Source: Selaginella moellendorffii (taxonomy: Eukaryota > Streptophyta > Lycopodiopsida > Selaginellales > Selaginellaceae). Taken from it: a stretch of DNA of 64,000 nucleotides. A model generated the notes under the pieces. It was not told the origin of the DNA. It ran no database searches and was given only the letters and a program-made list of their open reading frames with translations. Location: NCBI RefSeq assembly GCF_000143415.4, contig NW_003314267.1, positions 1,562,100 to 1,626,099 on the forward strand, given 5' to 3'. Shown piece by piece: positions 9,310 to 21,664 of this stretch; within the stretch, counting starts at the first letter, position 1; each line of letters starts with the position of its first letter. Made by a program: the position numbers and the translations under genes.

Positions 9310-12300
9310 ATGGCGCCATGTTTCGTGATCCCACAGAGCGGCGGCCTTGAGGAGCTCGAGAAAGATTGCGGTGAGGAAGATTTTCTCGTCGTCCAGCGCG
9401 ATTTCTCGACGGCCGATGGCGAGGAGCTCGCCAAAGGTGAGATTTTGGTGTGTCCATCGCTAGGGTATCTTGATCACGGTTGTCTCGTAGAGGTCGCGTT
9501 CCAGCTCGGTGACAATGAGGTCACCTGCATTGAGGAGCAAGCGATTTTCGATCAGCTGTTTGCCATTGTCAAGTAAGATCTTTCCGGAAAGAATGCGCCT
9601 TGATCCGGGCTCGATTTGCAGGAATTTCCCCTCTTTGCAGCCCTCAACAAAGAGACTGATTATCGAAAGCCTTTGCTCGAATTTTACACTCCTTATCGCA
9701 AGCATCGCGTCGTTGAAGCGTGAAGATGCGGAGAGTGATCCAGCACTTTTGTGTCAGCAAATCCACTCCCAGCAAAACGCTCTCAAATTATACTCGTTTT
9801 TTCTTCAACAAATCTATACTCTCGAGGAGGCGCCTTGCTCAGACTCGCAGAAGACTAAAGCATCGACTAAGGTAGAACATTTCTTTCTTTTATCCCTGGT
9901 TCTATCCTTTTTGCCTTTTATGTGTTCTAGAGCAAGCAGCCTCGTAAGAAAAATCCAACTTTGTCTTGGAAGTGGGAAGACTTTCGAGCTCGGATAGTAT
10001 CATCAGTCACGCGTGTTTTGGAGGCGGACTTACAACTTCTCTATGGCATGGCACGGCCTGAGAATGGGCTTCTTAACTTCCTTGCAAAGTAAGCCTTATT
10101 TCTACAGCTTTCTACGCACTTGGTTGATGTTTGCTTCTCAGGTTCGGGCTGAAGCTACTCGAAAATCCAACCGTCATGAAGGACAAAGAAGCAAAAGACG
10201 AAGTTTGCAAGTTTCTAGCAACGTGTGCTGTCAAGTATGATTACCACGAGCAACTCTTGCCTTCCTTGATCGACTTGCTACACAAATGCGAACATGTCCC
10301 GATCCCGTTAGCAGATCTGGTGACTGTCTCGGATAAATCATATGGCGACAACACTCTGGCAGTGGGGATTCTGAGGGAAATCGGCATGACAGGCCAAGCA
10401 GAGTATAACCGGTTACCTACAGTAGCAGACAATGTGAAGCTTTTCCTCGTGGAGCTGGCGGACAGGTTACCCAAAGTGTTGGCCGCCAACCTCAGCGTTC
10501 TTATGCCGCACTTTGGAGGGGAGTCGTACAAAATAAGGAACGCTCTTGTTACGGTGCTGGGAAGGCTTGTGGTGAAGGCTTTCGGAGACAATGACAGCAA
10601 CTTAAGCGAAGATATCAGGCTCCGGAACAAACAGGCCATGCTCGACGTTCTAATAGAACGAACCCGTGACACGAATGCTTTTACGCGGGCTTGTGTGCTG
10701 CAGACATGGGGTTACCTGTGCGAGCAGAATTCCCTGTCAATCAGCCTCTGGAATCAGGTTGTGGACATTGCCGCTGGTCGTCTACATGATAAAGCAGTTC
10801 TTGTGAGGAAAAACGCTCTTCAACTCCTCACAACTTTACTGGAGTACAATCCGTTTGGACCTATGCTCAAGACTGGCCGTTTTGAAGCGACTCTCGAGAT
10901 CTACAAGCTACAGTTGGAGAAAATGACTCAAGGAAGTGGAACTTCCGGGGAAACGGAAACGGAAACTGCAAGGTTTAAGCCACAAGAGGAGGCTGCCAAC
11001 GATAACGAGACGCAAGACACCGCTACATTTGAGTCTCAAGGTCCCCCTGAGACGCAAAAGCGCTGCGATATTGGAAGTCTTGAGCAAACCAGAGCTCTCG
11101 TGGCCTCGCTGGAGTCTGCGTTGCATTTTTCTAGAACGATGGCGTCAACTATACCAGTTATATCTCAACTCTTCTCGTCTTCCGCGATTTTTGACGTTCA
11201 GCAAAGTATTCAGTTTCTTACAAAGTGCCATAAGTTCAGCATTGATGGAGCGGAAGAATGTATGCGGAAGATGCTGCCTCTGGTAAGAAGCTTACTTGTA
11301 GTAGTACCTCAACTGAATTGCTATTGCTACTTTGGTCAGGTTTTCTCTCAGGAAAGGAGCATATATGAAGCTGTGGAGGGTGCCTTTGTCGTGACGTATA
11401 TAAAGAAAAGTCCGCAAGAGACTGCCTCTAATCTCCTCCAGCTAGTTCTTGAAGCCCCAGTCGGGCATCTGACGTCCATCGAGGCTCTTTTGATTAGTCT
11501 CGTGAAAAAGAGGGAAATTCCTGCTGGCACGGTATTTTTCTGTTCAAGTTCCTCTTCGTTTGTTTTTACTTTGTTTCGTACACAGGAGCCAGCGTTATGG
11601 GATATTTTTACGTTCAACTCTGTTGGTGTAACACCGGAGCAATGCCGATGTGCTTTGTCCTTGTTCTGTATGATAGCGAAAGCATCTCCAAAGGTGTTTA
11701 GCTCTCGTATACAGAACGTGGTGGACATTGGTTTTGGACGATGGGCCAAGCAAGAAAGTTTACTGGCACGATTCGCCTGTCTCGCCCTTCAACGCCTCTC
11801 GATCGAGGACAAGCAGCAGCTTCAACCTGGCCACAAAGTTTTCAGCATACTTGCCAGCTTAATCTCCGATCAACTTCTACCCGATGAGATCTGGTACTCG
11901 GCAGCAGAACAGGCTATAAGCGCGATATATGCCATTCATCCCGTTCCAGAGGCGTTTATGTCAGCTCTAATGCTGAAGTTCTTAGATGCTGCTCTTCAAA
12001 AAACCGATGAAGGACTGGACTCGAGCTTATTAAGCAGGTTTCTGTTTGCCACGGGGCACGTCGCGCTAAAGCATCTGGTTTACATCGAGTCATGCGTCAG
12101 AGGCATACGAAAACAAAAATGTGACAAAGAAAGAGAAGCAGCAGCTGTTGATGCTAATGCGGCAGAAGATGGAGTTTCATCTTCCAAGGTATCTTTCCTT
12201 CTCTTTTTCTTGATCTAACTGACCACCTTTTCTAGGACGAAGGCATTAATGCAGAACTGGGAGTCGCTGCTGCAGAAGACGTCAAGCTTGATTATCTTCT

Positions 12301-14381
12301 GGAAAAGGCGGAACGTGAAATCGTCTCTGGCTCAGAAACTAGAAAGCTCCTTATTGGTAGCATTTCTCCTCTGGTTTCCAAGCTTTGTAAGAACTCCACT
12401 GTTTTGCAAAAGGTACGATATTTTTTGTTTCTTTCTTTCTGATACGCTATTTCCTTCCACAGTTTCCTCAGCTCCGGTCATCAGTAGTTCTATGTCTGTG
12501 TAAACTTATGGCAGTAGATTCCAACTACTGGTAAGCATTCGTTCGATTCTTTCCATTTATCATAAAGGAGAAGAACGTTCCAGTGACGCAAACCTGCAAT
12601 TGTTATTTACTCTTGCTCAAAATTCCCCCGAGGATGCGATTCGCTCGAACTGTATTATTTCTCTTGGAGATATTGCATTTCGGTTTCCAAACTTACTGGA
12701 ACCATGGACGGAAAATATATACGCCCGGCTGCACGACAGATCCGACTACGTGCGCAAGAATGCTGTGCTTGTCATCTCTCACCTGGTTCTAAATGATATG
12801 ATGAAGGTTTGTTCGTGGTAGAGGCAGCTGTTCGGTATTTACATCGATCGTCACTTACAGGTTAAGGGACATATTAGCGAAATGGCTATCAGAACTCAGG
12901 ATGAGAACAGTCGAATTTCAGAGCTTGCAAAACTTTTCTTCAGCGAGCTATCAAAACGAGGTAGCTCTTGTCTGAACAGTATAGCAGCTACTAATTCATG
13001 TTGCAGGGACAAGTCCAATTTACAATTTTCTCCCGGATATCCTTAGCCGTTTGTCATGCTCTACTAACATCAGTGGAGATACCTTTCGTAATATCATGCA
13101 GTTCCTCTTAGACTTCATAAAGAAGGTAACAAATCAAATTCCACCACCAGTGTCATAATCTCAATTTGCGTTAACTTTGTCAGGATCGGCAAATTGAAGG
13201 CTTAATTGAGAAGCTGTGCAACAGATTCGTTGGAACATCTGGTAAGCTTGAAATCGTAACTGCACTTTACGTGATAAAGCTCTGTTTTAGATCGAGCACA
13301 GTGGCAAGCGATTGCTTACTGCCTTTCTCAGCTGACTTTTACTGACAAGGCAATGAAAAGGTTGATCGACTTGTTTAAACAGTTTGCCAATGCTTTGGTC
13401 GACGAGCAGGTCCTGGATTCTTTCAAAACCATATGCAGCAAGGTAGGAACAACGAGTTACGAGTCAAGTTCTAATATTTTCGTTCATGATTTTGATATGT
13501 AGGCTAAGAAGCTGGCTAAGCAGGATTATCGACAGCTCCTGGAAGAGTTTGAGCTCAAGATAACTGCATGCCACGAACAAAAGAGAGAAGAGGAGGTTGC
13601 AGCGATGGAAGCCCAGCACGTCGCAGACAACGGCATACGGTGTGAGTCGAATGGAGCTTTCAAAAACGATGAAGAGCAGGCATCTAGCACTGTGAGCTCA
13701 AACGGAAGCACGTCGGGAGAAGACGAGGAAGTTTGCCCGAGGACTCCTGTTGCCTCAAGCGTCAAGGTACTCTTTCTCTTCGAAAATCCTGGAACTTCGC
13801 CTTGCAATTGTTGCTCAGCCTGGGAGCGTGGATGGAGACGATTACAGCAGTGGAAGCGAACACCGGTCTCATGTTTCGACTAACTCGGTAAGTTTCAGCT
13901 GACCGACATAGATTTTTTTATATGAAGTCACTTGGAAATTTTTCCACAGCGTGAAAGTTCTGGTGGTAGCATGAATGGAGACGACTCCAGCACAAAATGC
14001 AAACACCGCTCTCGTGTTTCAACGAGGTCCAAAGTCACGGTAAGCATTTAACCTCGCTTGCGTATGCTTGACATGGTGTTAAACTCCCAGGGACGAAAGG
14101 GATCGATCGATTCTAATGCCATGGTAGATTACTTCCATTTTTTCTCGATTCATAACAATCCTGACGCTGTTTTTCAGCTTGAAAACTCCGAGAGATCTCC
14201 GGTTTCGATCGATTCGTATGCAAAGGTGAGCTTTTTCGGCCTTTCTTCTCTCAATTGCAAAACAATCGACTGTTCATCTCAGCGTGAAAACTCCGAGAGC
14301 TTGGACGGAGGACACACAGACGAAGAAGAAGAAAGTACGTGTACGGATGGAGGAACGGTGAGCGATTCTGAGGAAGAGTAA
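9310..14381 (+). CDS. CAP-D2: Condensin complex subunit CAP-D2
   Basis: This multi-exon gene encodes the HEAT-repeat subunit of condensin I, which compacts mitotic chromosomes with SMC2/SMC4. The start MAPCFVIPQSGGLEELE matches the plant CAP-D2 N-terminus. Exon 1 ends at 9436, exon 2 is 9491-9572 and exon 3 starts at 9622. Reading across introns gives EEQAIFDQLFAIVK, LSWKWEDFRARIVSSV, FLVELADRLPKVL and HFGGESYKIRNALVTVLG, all family hallmarks. The Cnd1 region (GDIAFRFPNLLEPW) lies at about 12660-12720. Most introns are 50-60 nt. Three have lengths divisible by three and no stop (9437-9490, 11283-11339, 11532-11585). The C-terminus (about 13500-14381) is Ser/Glu-rich and split into tiny phase-0 exons with repeated wording. 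Exon borders in the central region are my reading of GT-AG sites and protein similarity. Confidence 0.93.
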
Positions 14382-14653
14382 GCTCAACCGTCCATCAGCA
14401 CGGACATTATGCCAAGTGCTGTGTGTAATCAACATAGGTTTTGGTTTATTTGGATTCCCAGCGAAACCGCGCCGCCAGGTGGGGAAGAGATGCTCGGCGG
14501 GAGGATTGGGGATGATCTCATCGCCGCTGCGCTGATGCTCCATTCTCACCAGATCCTCTGAGGCTGGGCGCTGGCTGCATTCAACGCTACTCCATCTTAG
14601 GGTTTGTGCCGCGATCAGCATCGATTCCTCTGCCGACTGCATCACCTGGTCGA

Positions 14654-17048
14654 ATGGCGGAGGCAGAGATCGAAGAGCTGCTAGATTTCGATGGCTCGGA
14701 CTACGAATTTGGATCCGATGAAGGAGCCGGCGAGGAGGAGGATGTAGATTATCGTGTAGTTGGGGAGGATGCCAGTATGGGGCAGGACGATGCAGCAGAT
14801 CCGGTGGAAGGGCAGGCCGCGAGCATGGATTCTCTCGAAATATCGGGGTCTGTAGAACCGCAGAGAGAGCCGGATCGTGCTATCGAAAGAGGGGGAAGAA
14901 TGCCAGAGTCCAGGAGTACTAGGCATTCTTCAAAGACTGATCTGGAGGACGGCGAGTTCTTCGACATGGCTCCCATGGTGATCATTCTTATTCGCCTTTA
15001 TTTCATAGCTACTAGTCCTTTTGGTTTAATCTTTTTTTCTCCAGTCCAGTCTCTATCTTAGCTTCGTCGGCATTGCTTCTTGAAGAGTTTTCTAGCGGCG
15101 CCTCCTTCCCTGCATTAACATCTGCTTTTCCTTTTTTTTTACTCTCTCATTTTTCTCTTCCTTTTTTTACGTACGCTTTACATCGTTTTCTTTTCTTTTT
15201 GTTCTTTTTTCCTTTCCAACTATTCATGAAGAACTCGCTCGAATGATGCTCGAAAGGTCCTCTCTAGCATCCAGCTATATAGTGTTTTATCTTGAGAGTC
15301 GAGTTTCACAAAGTTGGAGTTTGGTTTACATTTTCAAGGTGAATAGCAAGAAGCAAGCTGAACACGGCGTGGTGAAGGATGGTAAACTTTCAAGGAAGCA
15401 ACACTCCAACGAGACCATGGTATATTTTTTTAGTTTCCTTGTTTTTGCCTGCGCAGTAGTCATAGTGTTTTATCTAGTGCTGACTGCAGCAACTAATGGG
15501 GTAGAATAGATAGAGCTAGAGCCTTCGAGCTAGAACTTATGTGTGTGGGCTTGCCAATGCGGGAAACAGCGAGCCTTATCAGATCGTGAGGCAGAGAGAA
15601 ACACGGGCTCCCGGCAAGACAGGAAACGACGACGGGATCATGACTACGAAAGGCACCTGTACAGCAGCCCCCGGAGCCGAAAGCAACCTCACGAGAGATA
15701 TACGGGAAGATATGATCGGCCCCATGGGGGGTAAGAAACTGCAGTTTTGATTTGTCCGCTGTTAACTTATCTCGTTTGGAAATAGTGACAGACGATACGA
15801 TCGCGTTGGAGACTTTCCCGATTCTAGGATCCGAGGTACTATATTTTGGTGTTTCCAGCTCGTGTTGATATTGTCCTTGCAGGACCCCCGTTTTACCGCC
15901 CCAATTATTCTCCCGGAATCATGGGTCCTGGAAGACCCGACATGAACCATGTTCGTGCATGTACTGCCGGTTTAGAAATCTTCTCGCCCGTAAGTCCAGT
16001 TTGTTTCAGTTTCATGCTGAAATGTGTCTTACTTCTTGTACTTACACCAGGCCCAGTTGCAAGAACTCTTAAACCAGGAACACATGCTACGATCTCAGCA
16101 AATGCTGCATTTGGCAAGGCTTGGTATCCGACCTCCTCCTGGCCAACCAATGTACCCTTTAATGGGTCCTAATGATTTTCGGCCTCCGTTCCAGCCTATG
16201 GGATCCGACATAACTTCTCGGATGAACTTCATGGGGGGACCTCTCGGAGTCCAAGGCCCCCGATCGTGTTTTCCTCCAACGGGACGCGGCCCAGGCATCC
16301 TCGGTGGTGCTGGTTTCCCAAGACCTCCTAGGAATGAGGCGTTGGCTCTTGGTTCCGGGAGGGTCCAACCGCGTCCGAGCACAGCCAATGCACAAGTTGA
16401 GAATGGAAAGTACCCTGCCAGAAGTGTTCCGTCAACAAAGCATGAACAAGATTCGCCTCGGAGGAACGACAGGGACCGGGAGCCAGAGTCAAGATCCAAA
16501 AGAACAGCGAGCACTTTTGACGCAAGGTTGGAACGCGACAACAGGGAGAAGTGTAGCAAAGGAAGCGATCCCGCGGGAAACTTAATCCATCTTGGCGGGC
16601 CCGTCCAGAAAAGCAGGTTCTTGTTTTCCTGCTAGCGTATCGTTTCCTGCAATCACTTAGTGTTGTTTTTACCAGGGTCTTGACAGTCGGTGGCTTGCTC
16701 GAGAACACGCCAATGTCGACTGTCGCTGACGCGTTTGAAAAACAAGGCAAGATTCTTGTAAGTTCTTTTTCGCTTCTCCATTTCCAGCACGCTGGCCTAA
16801 ACTCGGTTTCTCTGCTTTTTCTCTAGGATTTCCGAAAGAATCAAACCGGCGACGTTTTCACGATAACTTTCTCGAGTGTACAAGAGGCCGTGTCTGCCAA
16901 AAGGCACCTGCACAGGTATGATTCATCCTTTGATTGCACAGTGTGAATGTGACGACACACACCAGGTGCTAAAGTCATCTTTCATACCCATCAATGCAGG
17001 TCTATGCTCGCAGGGCGACAGATTACTGTAGAGTATGCAGTGGTGTGA
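14654..17048 (+). CDS. Predicted RNA-binding protein with C-terminal RRM-like region
   Basis: Exon 1 (14654 to about 14978) encodes an acidic N-terminus (MAEAEIEELLDFDGSDYEFG). Short exons follow: one Lys/His-rich (about 15340-15418), one Arg/Asp-rich RS-like (about 15570-15729), and a Pro-rich one (PPFYRPNYSPGIMGPGRPDM, about 15882). A larger exon (about 16051-16615) starts AQLQELLNQEHMLRSQQMLHL and continues Pro/Gly-rich. The last exons give VLTVGGLLENTPMSTVADAF, FRKNQTGDVFTITFSSVQEA and a beta-strand-like end ITVEYAVV before the stop. That pattern (VxxGGL, then VFTITFSS) fits a degenerate RRM. Together with RS-like and Pro-rich segments it suggests an mRNA-processing factor. I do not recognise an orthologue. 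The first intron (about 360 nt) is long for this window. Confidence 0.7.
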
Positions 17049-19198
17049 TGAAAGAGCGAAGGAATCGCGGCGGAGGAAAGAGCTCTCTCTCTCTCTCTCC
17101 CTTTCTCTCCCGGCGGATTGTGTTTATCCCAGACGGCCACTCTCTGGGAAGACAACCGGGTATGTTTCTATCAAGCAATCAATCAGCTTGTCATCAAACT
17201 CTATAGCTTTTCTTCTTGCGCAGGAAAGAAAGCTAAGATGAAGAAGAGAAAAGAAAGAGGCGGGCATGTCCGAATTTGGTCAACACGTCAACACGCTAGA
17301 CTACCACCTTTTCTTCTTTTGCTCATGAGCGAATTAGGTCAACACGTTAATATGCCACCTTTTTCTCCGTTCAAAGCTAATGATGGTCTCTCATTCAACA
17401 CGGCATTGGTCTCTGCTTTTAGTTTCTCTACGTCAAAACAAACGAATCATCAACCATAACAAACACAGTATAAACAGATCAACAGATTCATCCCACAATG
17501 CATGCATGATCAGCGAGCCTGGTAAAAAGTAACCAGGCCGGGAATATCCGGGTTGACTTTTTACCACCCCCTCCCCCTCTTCACCCCAGCCTACCCGCTC
17601 GCGCCACGTGTCCTGCGCCATGGCGGCTCCCAGTGTTCTTTCGTTGCTTTTAGGAAGGCCTGAAAATGCGACAGCGACAGCGACAGCGCGTCGATGTTGC
17701 AGGTGTCCAATTACGAAGGTATTTTCCCTCCGCTCCTCCCCTTGTGTGGAGAAAGTTACCTTGAGTAATAAATTGGCATTATTTATTTACATTTTATCCC
17801 TGTTTTTCTCTGGCTGTTAACGTGTCGTCGCAGTCGTTGTTGCGCTGTTAACATCCCACATATCCCGAGCTTGATAGCATGTCGCCTTAGGCACGTTTGA
17901 ACAGAGGCATCCAGGCCTTTTGTTCTTCCCCCCCCACACACACAGCTCTTAACCTCGATTTGATTCCACGATTCCTTTTCTTTGTCCCCGAAAGAGTTTA
18001 GCTACGTTGTAAAAGCTTAGGGGATTTCACTTGAATTCGACCACCCACTGGTACAACAATGCCGGCAGCTGGCCAGCCAAGCCAAAAGAAAGGAGAGAGC
18101 GAAAAAAGCAAAAGCCAAAAAGAAAGTGTTTTACTGATGTCAAGGCCTCAATTCAATGCCCTGATGTGAACATTCCTGGGAGACCTTTACCTACAATTCT
18201 ACAAGGTTTTAGAATATGCCACTGGTTGGAATTACGCATATTCCCCCCTCCCCCGCCACCCCCACATTTGCTGAAAAGAACGCACAGGACCACGACGAAA
18301 GCAGCGTATACAAACACTCTTCATGGTATGATCTTGACAAAAAATGACAATATGGCCCAATCCAGCTGCATACGGCCATTGTTTACCGTACCCCTCCCGC
18401 GCCCGGGCCACAAGTATGGCCGTACCGACCGTACATGATTATGGTGGGGCATCATTGTCACATTGGACTGTGAATACCGTGTACCAGCTGATGGTAAGAA
18501 ATGGGCCTATGGGTTAGCTCTGCTTTTTACCCGGTGGTAGTACTTAGAGGTAAAAATTGCCACCACATCCAGATTAGGTGGCAATGTGGCATGCATCTAC
18601 ATCATCACAGTACGGTACAAACCTGGGGACAAAGCTTTTCCATTCCTCGGCGCGTACGGACAGATTTGGCCCCTGCATCCCTGTCGCTTTCCCGGGGCAT
18701 ATTTGCATACTAGGAAGCCGTACACGCCTATATGGCGCCAAACACGTCAGCCCCAATCGATTTGGCGCGCCCCCGGCCAAAATTTTAAATGTCCTCCTCC
18801 TTGTGGTGGTGAGCTTAAATGCCTAATAACCGAATCGTTAATTAGCCAAGGGTGTGGTGAGTGGCGGAAGAAAGGCCAATTTTTTTTGTCCGGTCCCAAA
18901 AATGCTGGAATTATGTCGCCAGAGGGAATGTAGTATAAGACAGGCCAGGGGGGAGGGCCATGATTGGTTTGGGCCATGTGGAGAAATGGTCTAATACGGT
19001 AATGCACGGACAGGCCATGGCACATACATGTGGATGTATACACATGAATAGCATAGCACATGAGCGAATGAAACAGTGGAAAGAAAGAAGCTTCTTATTA
19101 GTTCTTCTTCCTTCTCTCTTCGCTACTTCTTCTTTCTCTCAATTATGATGCGCTCTAGCTGACCTAAATTTCGGGGCGCCGGGCATTCTAGAGTAGCA
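17049..19198. other. Intergenic region upstream of GAMYB
   Basis: About 2.1 kb without a supported gene. It holds a CT-rich microsatellite (about 17081-17100), a hairpin with 10-nt arms (17521-17530 pairing with 17556-17565, GGTAAAAAGT/ACTTTTTACC), a CA tract near 17935 and several CG-rich palindromes. ORFs here look random. The right end presumably contains the GAMYB promoter and 5' leader; a CT-rich stretch lies at about 19100-19140. Confidence 0.5.
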
Positions 19199-19261
19199 AT
19201 GTGCGCGATTCTCTTGATCGTCTCGAGCGGCAGTGGCGGCATCGATCGGCAGCAGCAGTAG
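19199..19261 (+). promoter_or_regulatory. Upstream ORF in the GAMYB leader
   Basis: A 20-codon ORF starts at ATG 19199 and stops at TAG 19259-19261, 44 nt before the MYB start codon. A shorter one (ATG ATG CGC TCT AGC TGA, 19145-19162) precedes it. They would be uORFs if transcription starts upstream of them. The start site is not visible from sequence, so this is conditional. Confidence 0.4.
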
Positions 19262-19305
19262 CGCCGGGCCGGCAGCACACCGATCGATCGATCGGCGCCA
19301 GGGAA

Positions 19306-21664
19306 ATGGAGAGCGGAAGTGAGGATCACTCCGACGGGGGAGCCCCGTGCTCGGCCGCGGCGGCGGCGCTCAAGAAGGGACCGTGGACGTCGGCCGAGGA
19401 CTCGATTCTCGTCGCCTACGTCCAGAAGCACGGCGAGGGGAACTGGAACAACGTCCAGAAGCAGTCGGGGCTGTATCGATGCGGCAAGAGCTGCCGGCTG
19501 CGCTGGGCGAATCACCTCCGGCCCAATCTCAAGAAAGGCGCCTTCACGCCCGAGGAGGAGCGGCTCATCATCGAGCTCCACGCCAAGCTCGGCAACAAAT
19601 GGGCTCGCATGGCCACTCAGGTGAGCGATCTTCCACAATCCCTGGCTTCTTGATCGATCGCTTCCTCGCTCGCCAAGAAATCTTTCTTGAAATACCGATG
19701 CTCATGGCGTGTTCTTTGTCCGAGGAATTCCTGGCTCTGTGGAGTATTTCTTTCTCTTCATTACCTTGCTTGCGTTCGCTGAGATCTTCTCGGAGTGTAA
19801 ATTTCTAGCTGCGATGTTCTTGTTCTTCTTCGTGCCTTCCATCCTCGAGCTCTATCTTCTCCAGTTTTGCTTGGAAAAATAAGAGTTTTTTCTTGTCTTA
19901 ATTTTTTGTTCTTGGCTACTTCCAGTTGCCAGGACGCACTGACAACGAGATCAAGAATTACTGGAACACCCGGATCAAGCGTCGGCAGCGAGCGGGGCTC
20001 CCGGTCTATCCTCCAGACATCCAAGCTGCCATCAACAGCTCCAACTCATCGACCAACCACACTAACGCTTCCAACACCGTTCCAAGCTCGTTCTATGGAG
20101 GATTCAACCTCTTGGGAAGCAAACTCGTGGAGAATTCCGACAAGCCAAGGTCCGAATTCCATGGCCTCACCTTGCAAGCTTTGCAGCGGCAAGGAATGGG
20201 CTCGAGCCATCCTCGAGCTCTCACCGCGGCACTCATCGCGGCAGCAGCAGCATCCTCGTCAAGCTCCGCCGCCACCGAGCATTGCGAAGCACTGGGCTGG
20301 TCGAGTGCACACCCGGGATTCGAGCACCACAGCCTTCCACACCATCTCAGCGGCAGCTCGCTCTTCTTGCAACAAGATCACGAGGGGGAAGTTTATCACG
20401 TTGGCAGCAGCGCTGGACGCCAGCACCATGGCTTCTACCTCACCGGAACCTCGGCCTCCAACGCCGCCAACGAGATGGATCACGGCGGCGGAGGAGCTGC
20501 TCATGGTCACGATGGGTCTTCTTTTATCAACACCATCAATACTTCGTGCTCCAGGCCTCTTCCTCTGGTGATGCCAGTGGTGGATCACCATGACCAAGGC
20601 CTGAAGCTGGAGCTCCCTTCAAGCCAATTGTCCACGGAGTCGGCGGACTCGGCCATCACGACGCCTGGCTCTGTGATCAATAGCAGTCCAAATCGTTTCA
20701 AAGTCAGTACCTCACAGCAGCAGCAGCAGCATCATGGCTGCGAGAGCTTGAGCTTAAGTTTGCTGGAGGCATACAACAAGCTCAAGGCCGAGCAAAGCGG
20801 CGAGCCTCCGCAGCAGCAGCAGCAGCCATTTCCAACACAGGCGATGCATCACTTCTTCAACCTCCAGCAACAAATGCGTAAGTTTGTGGAGCTTTGGCTT
20901 TACTTGCTTCTATCTGAGCTAACAAATGCTTGTGGCCTCCTTCAGAGAATGCTGTGAAGCCACACGACGACGCAACTCCGCAGCACGGCTTGCCGTCCCA
21001 GCAGCACACTCATTACACTCCTGGCCACGGGGAAGCAATTTCCACTCTGATTCAAGAGTATGGCCGTGCCGATGATCACCGCGCTGCAGCCAGTGATGGT
21101 GGAGCTGCCGCTGCCGGTCTCGTAAGCGTTGATGCGGCCACCGCCAGCGCCGAGTGGTACCAACTTGGGCCGTCGCCTCCTCATCAAGCAGACATGTACA
21201 ACATGGACGAGCAGGCAGCAATTGCAGCAGTCAGCAGTCTCCAGCAGCACAACAGCTTGCAAGGCGATCATTCAAGTGGCCCCGGGAAGAGCAACGACAA
21301 CAGCAGCAGCGGCAGCTTCATGGATCCGGGAACAGGAGTCTACCATCACATCGCTCCATCGGATTTCCTGGCGAGTTTTACGGGGCAGCAGCAGCAGCCG
21401 GAGCAGCAGGAGAGTCAAGTCTCTCATCTTCACCGTCACGACGGCCACCATCAACAGCATCAGCATCAGCATCACCAGGAGGTTCATGGCTCGTTTACCG
21501 AGACCAGTCATGAAGTTCCAGCATCTTGGGAACTGAGTTCGTGCTGCTCGTGGAACAACATGCCGGGTGCCTGCCAAATCGGCGACTATGGCCAGACTCT
21601 CGGGGATTGTCGCTCGGTGAATTGTCTCCCGGAACAGATCCACGATCCGTGTGCTATCTACTGA
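19306..21664 (+). CDS. GAMYB: R2R3-MYB transcription factor, GAMYB class
   Basis: Three exons: 19306-19620, 19926-20877 and 20946-21664, with clean GT-AG borders. R2 is [20 protein letters not shown]...[11 protein letters not shown]3 is [28 protein letters not shown], then, across intron 1, [20 protein letters not shown]. The following [13 protein letters not shown] is the GAMYB-class box after the MYB repeats. The rest is low-complexity, Gln/His-rich. GAMYBs act in the nucleus; in angiosperms they mediate gibberellin responses in anthers, and in lycophytes they are linked to spore and microspore development. A miR159/319-type site lies inside exon 2 at the codons for LELPSSQL. The long CAG/CAC-rich tracts should be length-polymorphic. 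Confidence 0.95.
20608..20628 (+). promoter_or_regulatory. miR159/319-type target site
   Basis: The 21 nt reading TGGAGCTCCCTTCAAGCC and then AAT match the reverse complement of plant miR159, as I remember it, at all but about three positions: one G:U wobble near the 5' end of the site, one mismatch near its 3' side and the terminal base. It sits in the coding region of GAMYB at the same protein context (LELPS) as in seed-plant GAMYBs. It implies post-transcriptional control by miRNA-guided cleavage. Confidence 0.85.

Noticed and set aside
17521-17565. Hairpin GGTAAAAAGT/ACTTTTTACC as a terminator or small RNA gene
   Set aside because: Short stem in an intergenic region with no U-tract logic in plants and no promoter motif; noted as a simple inverted repeat.
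19123-19638. Long minus-strand ORF opposite the MYB exon 1
   Set aside because: GC-rich shadow of the MYB coding strand.
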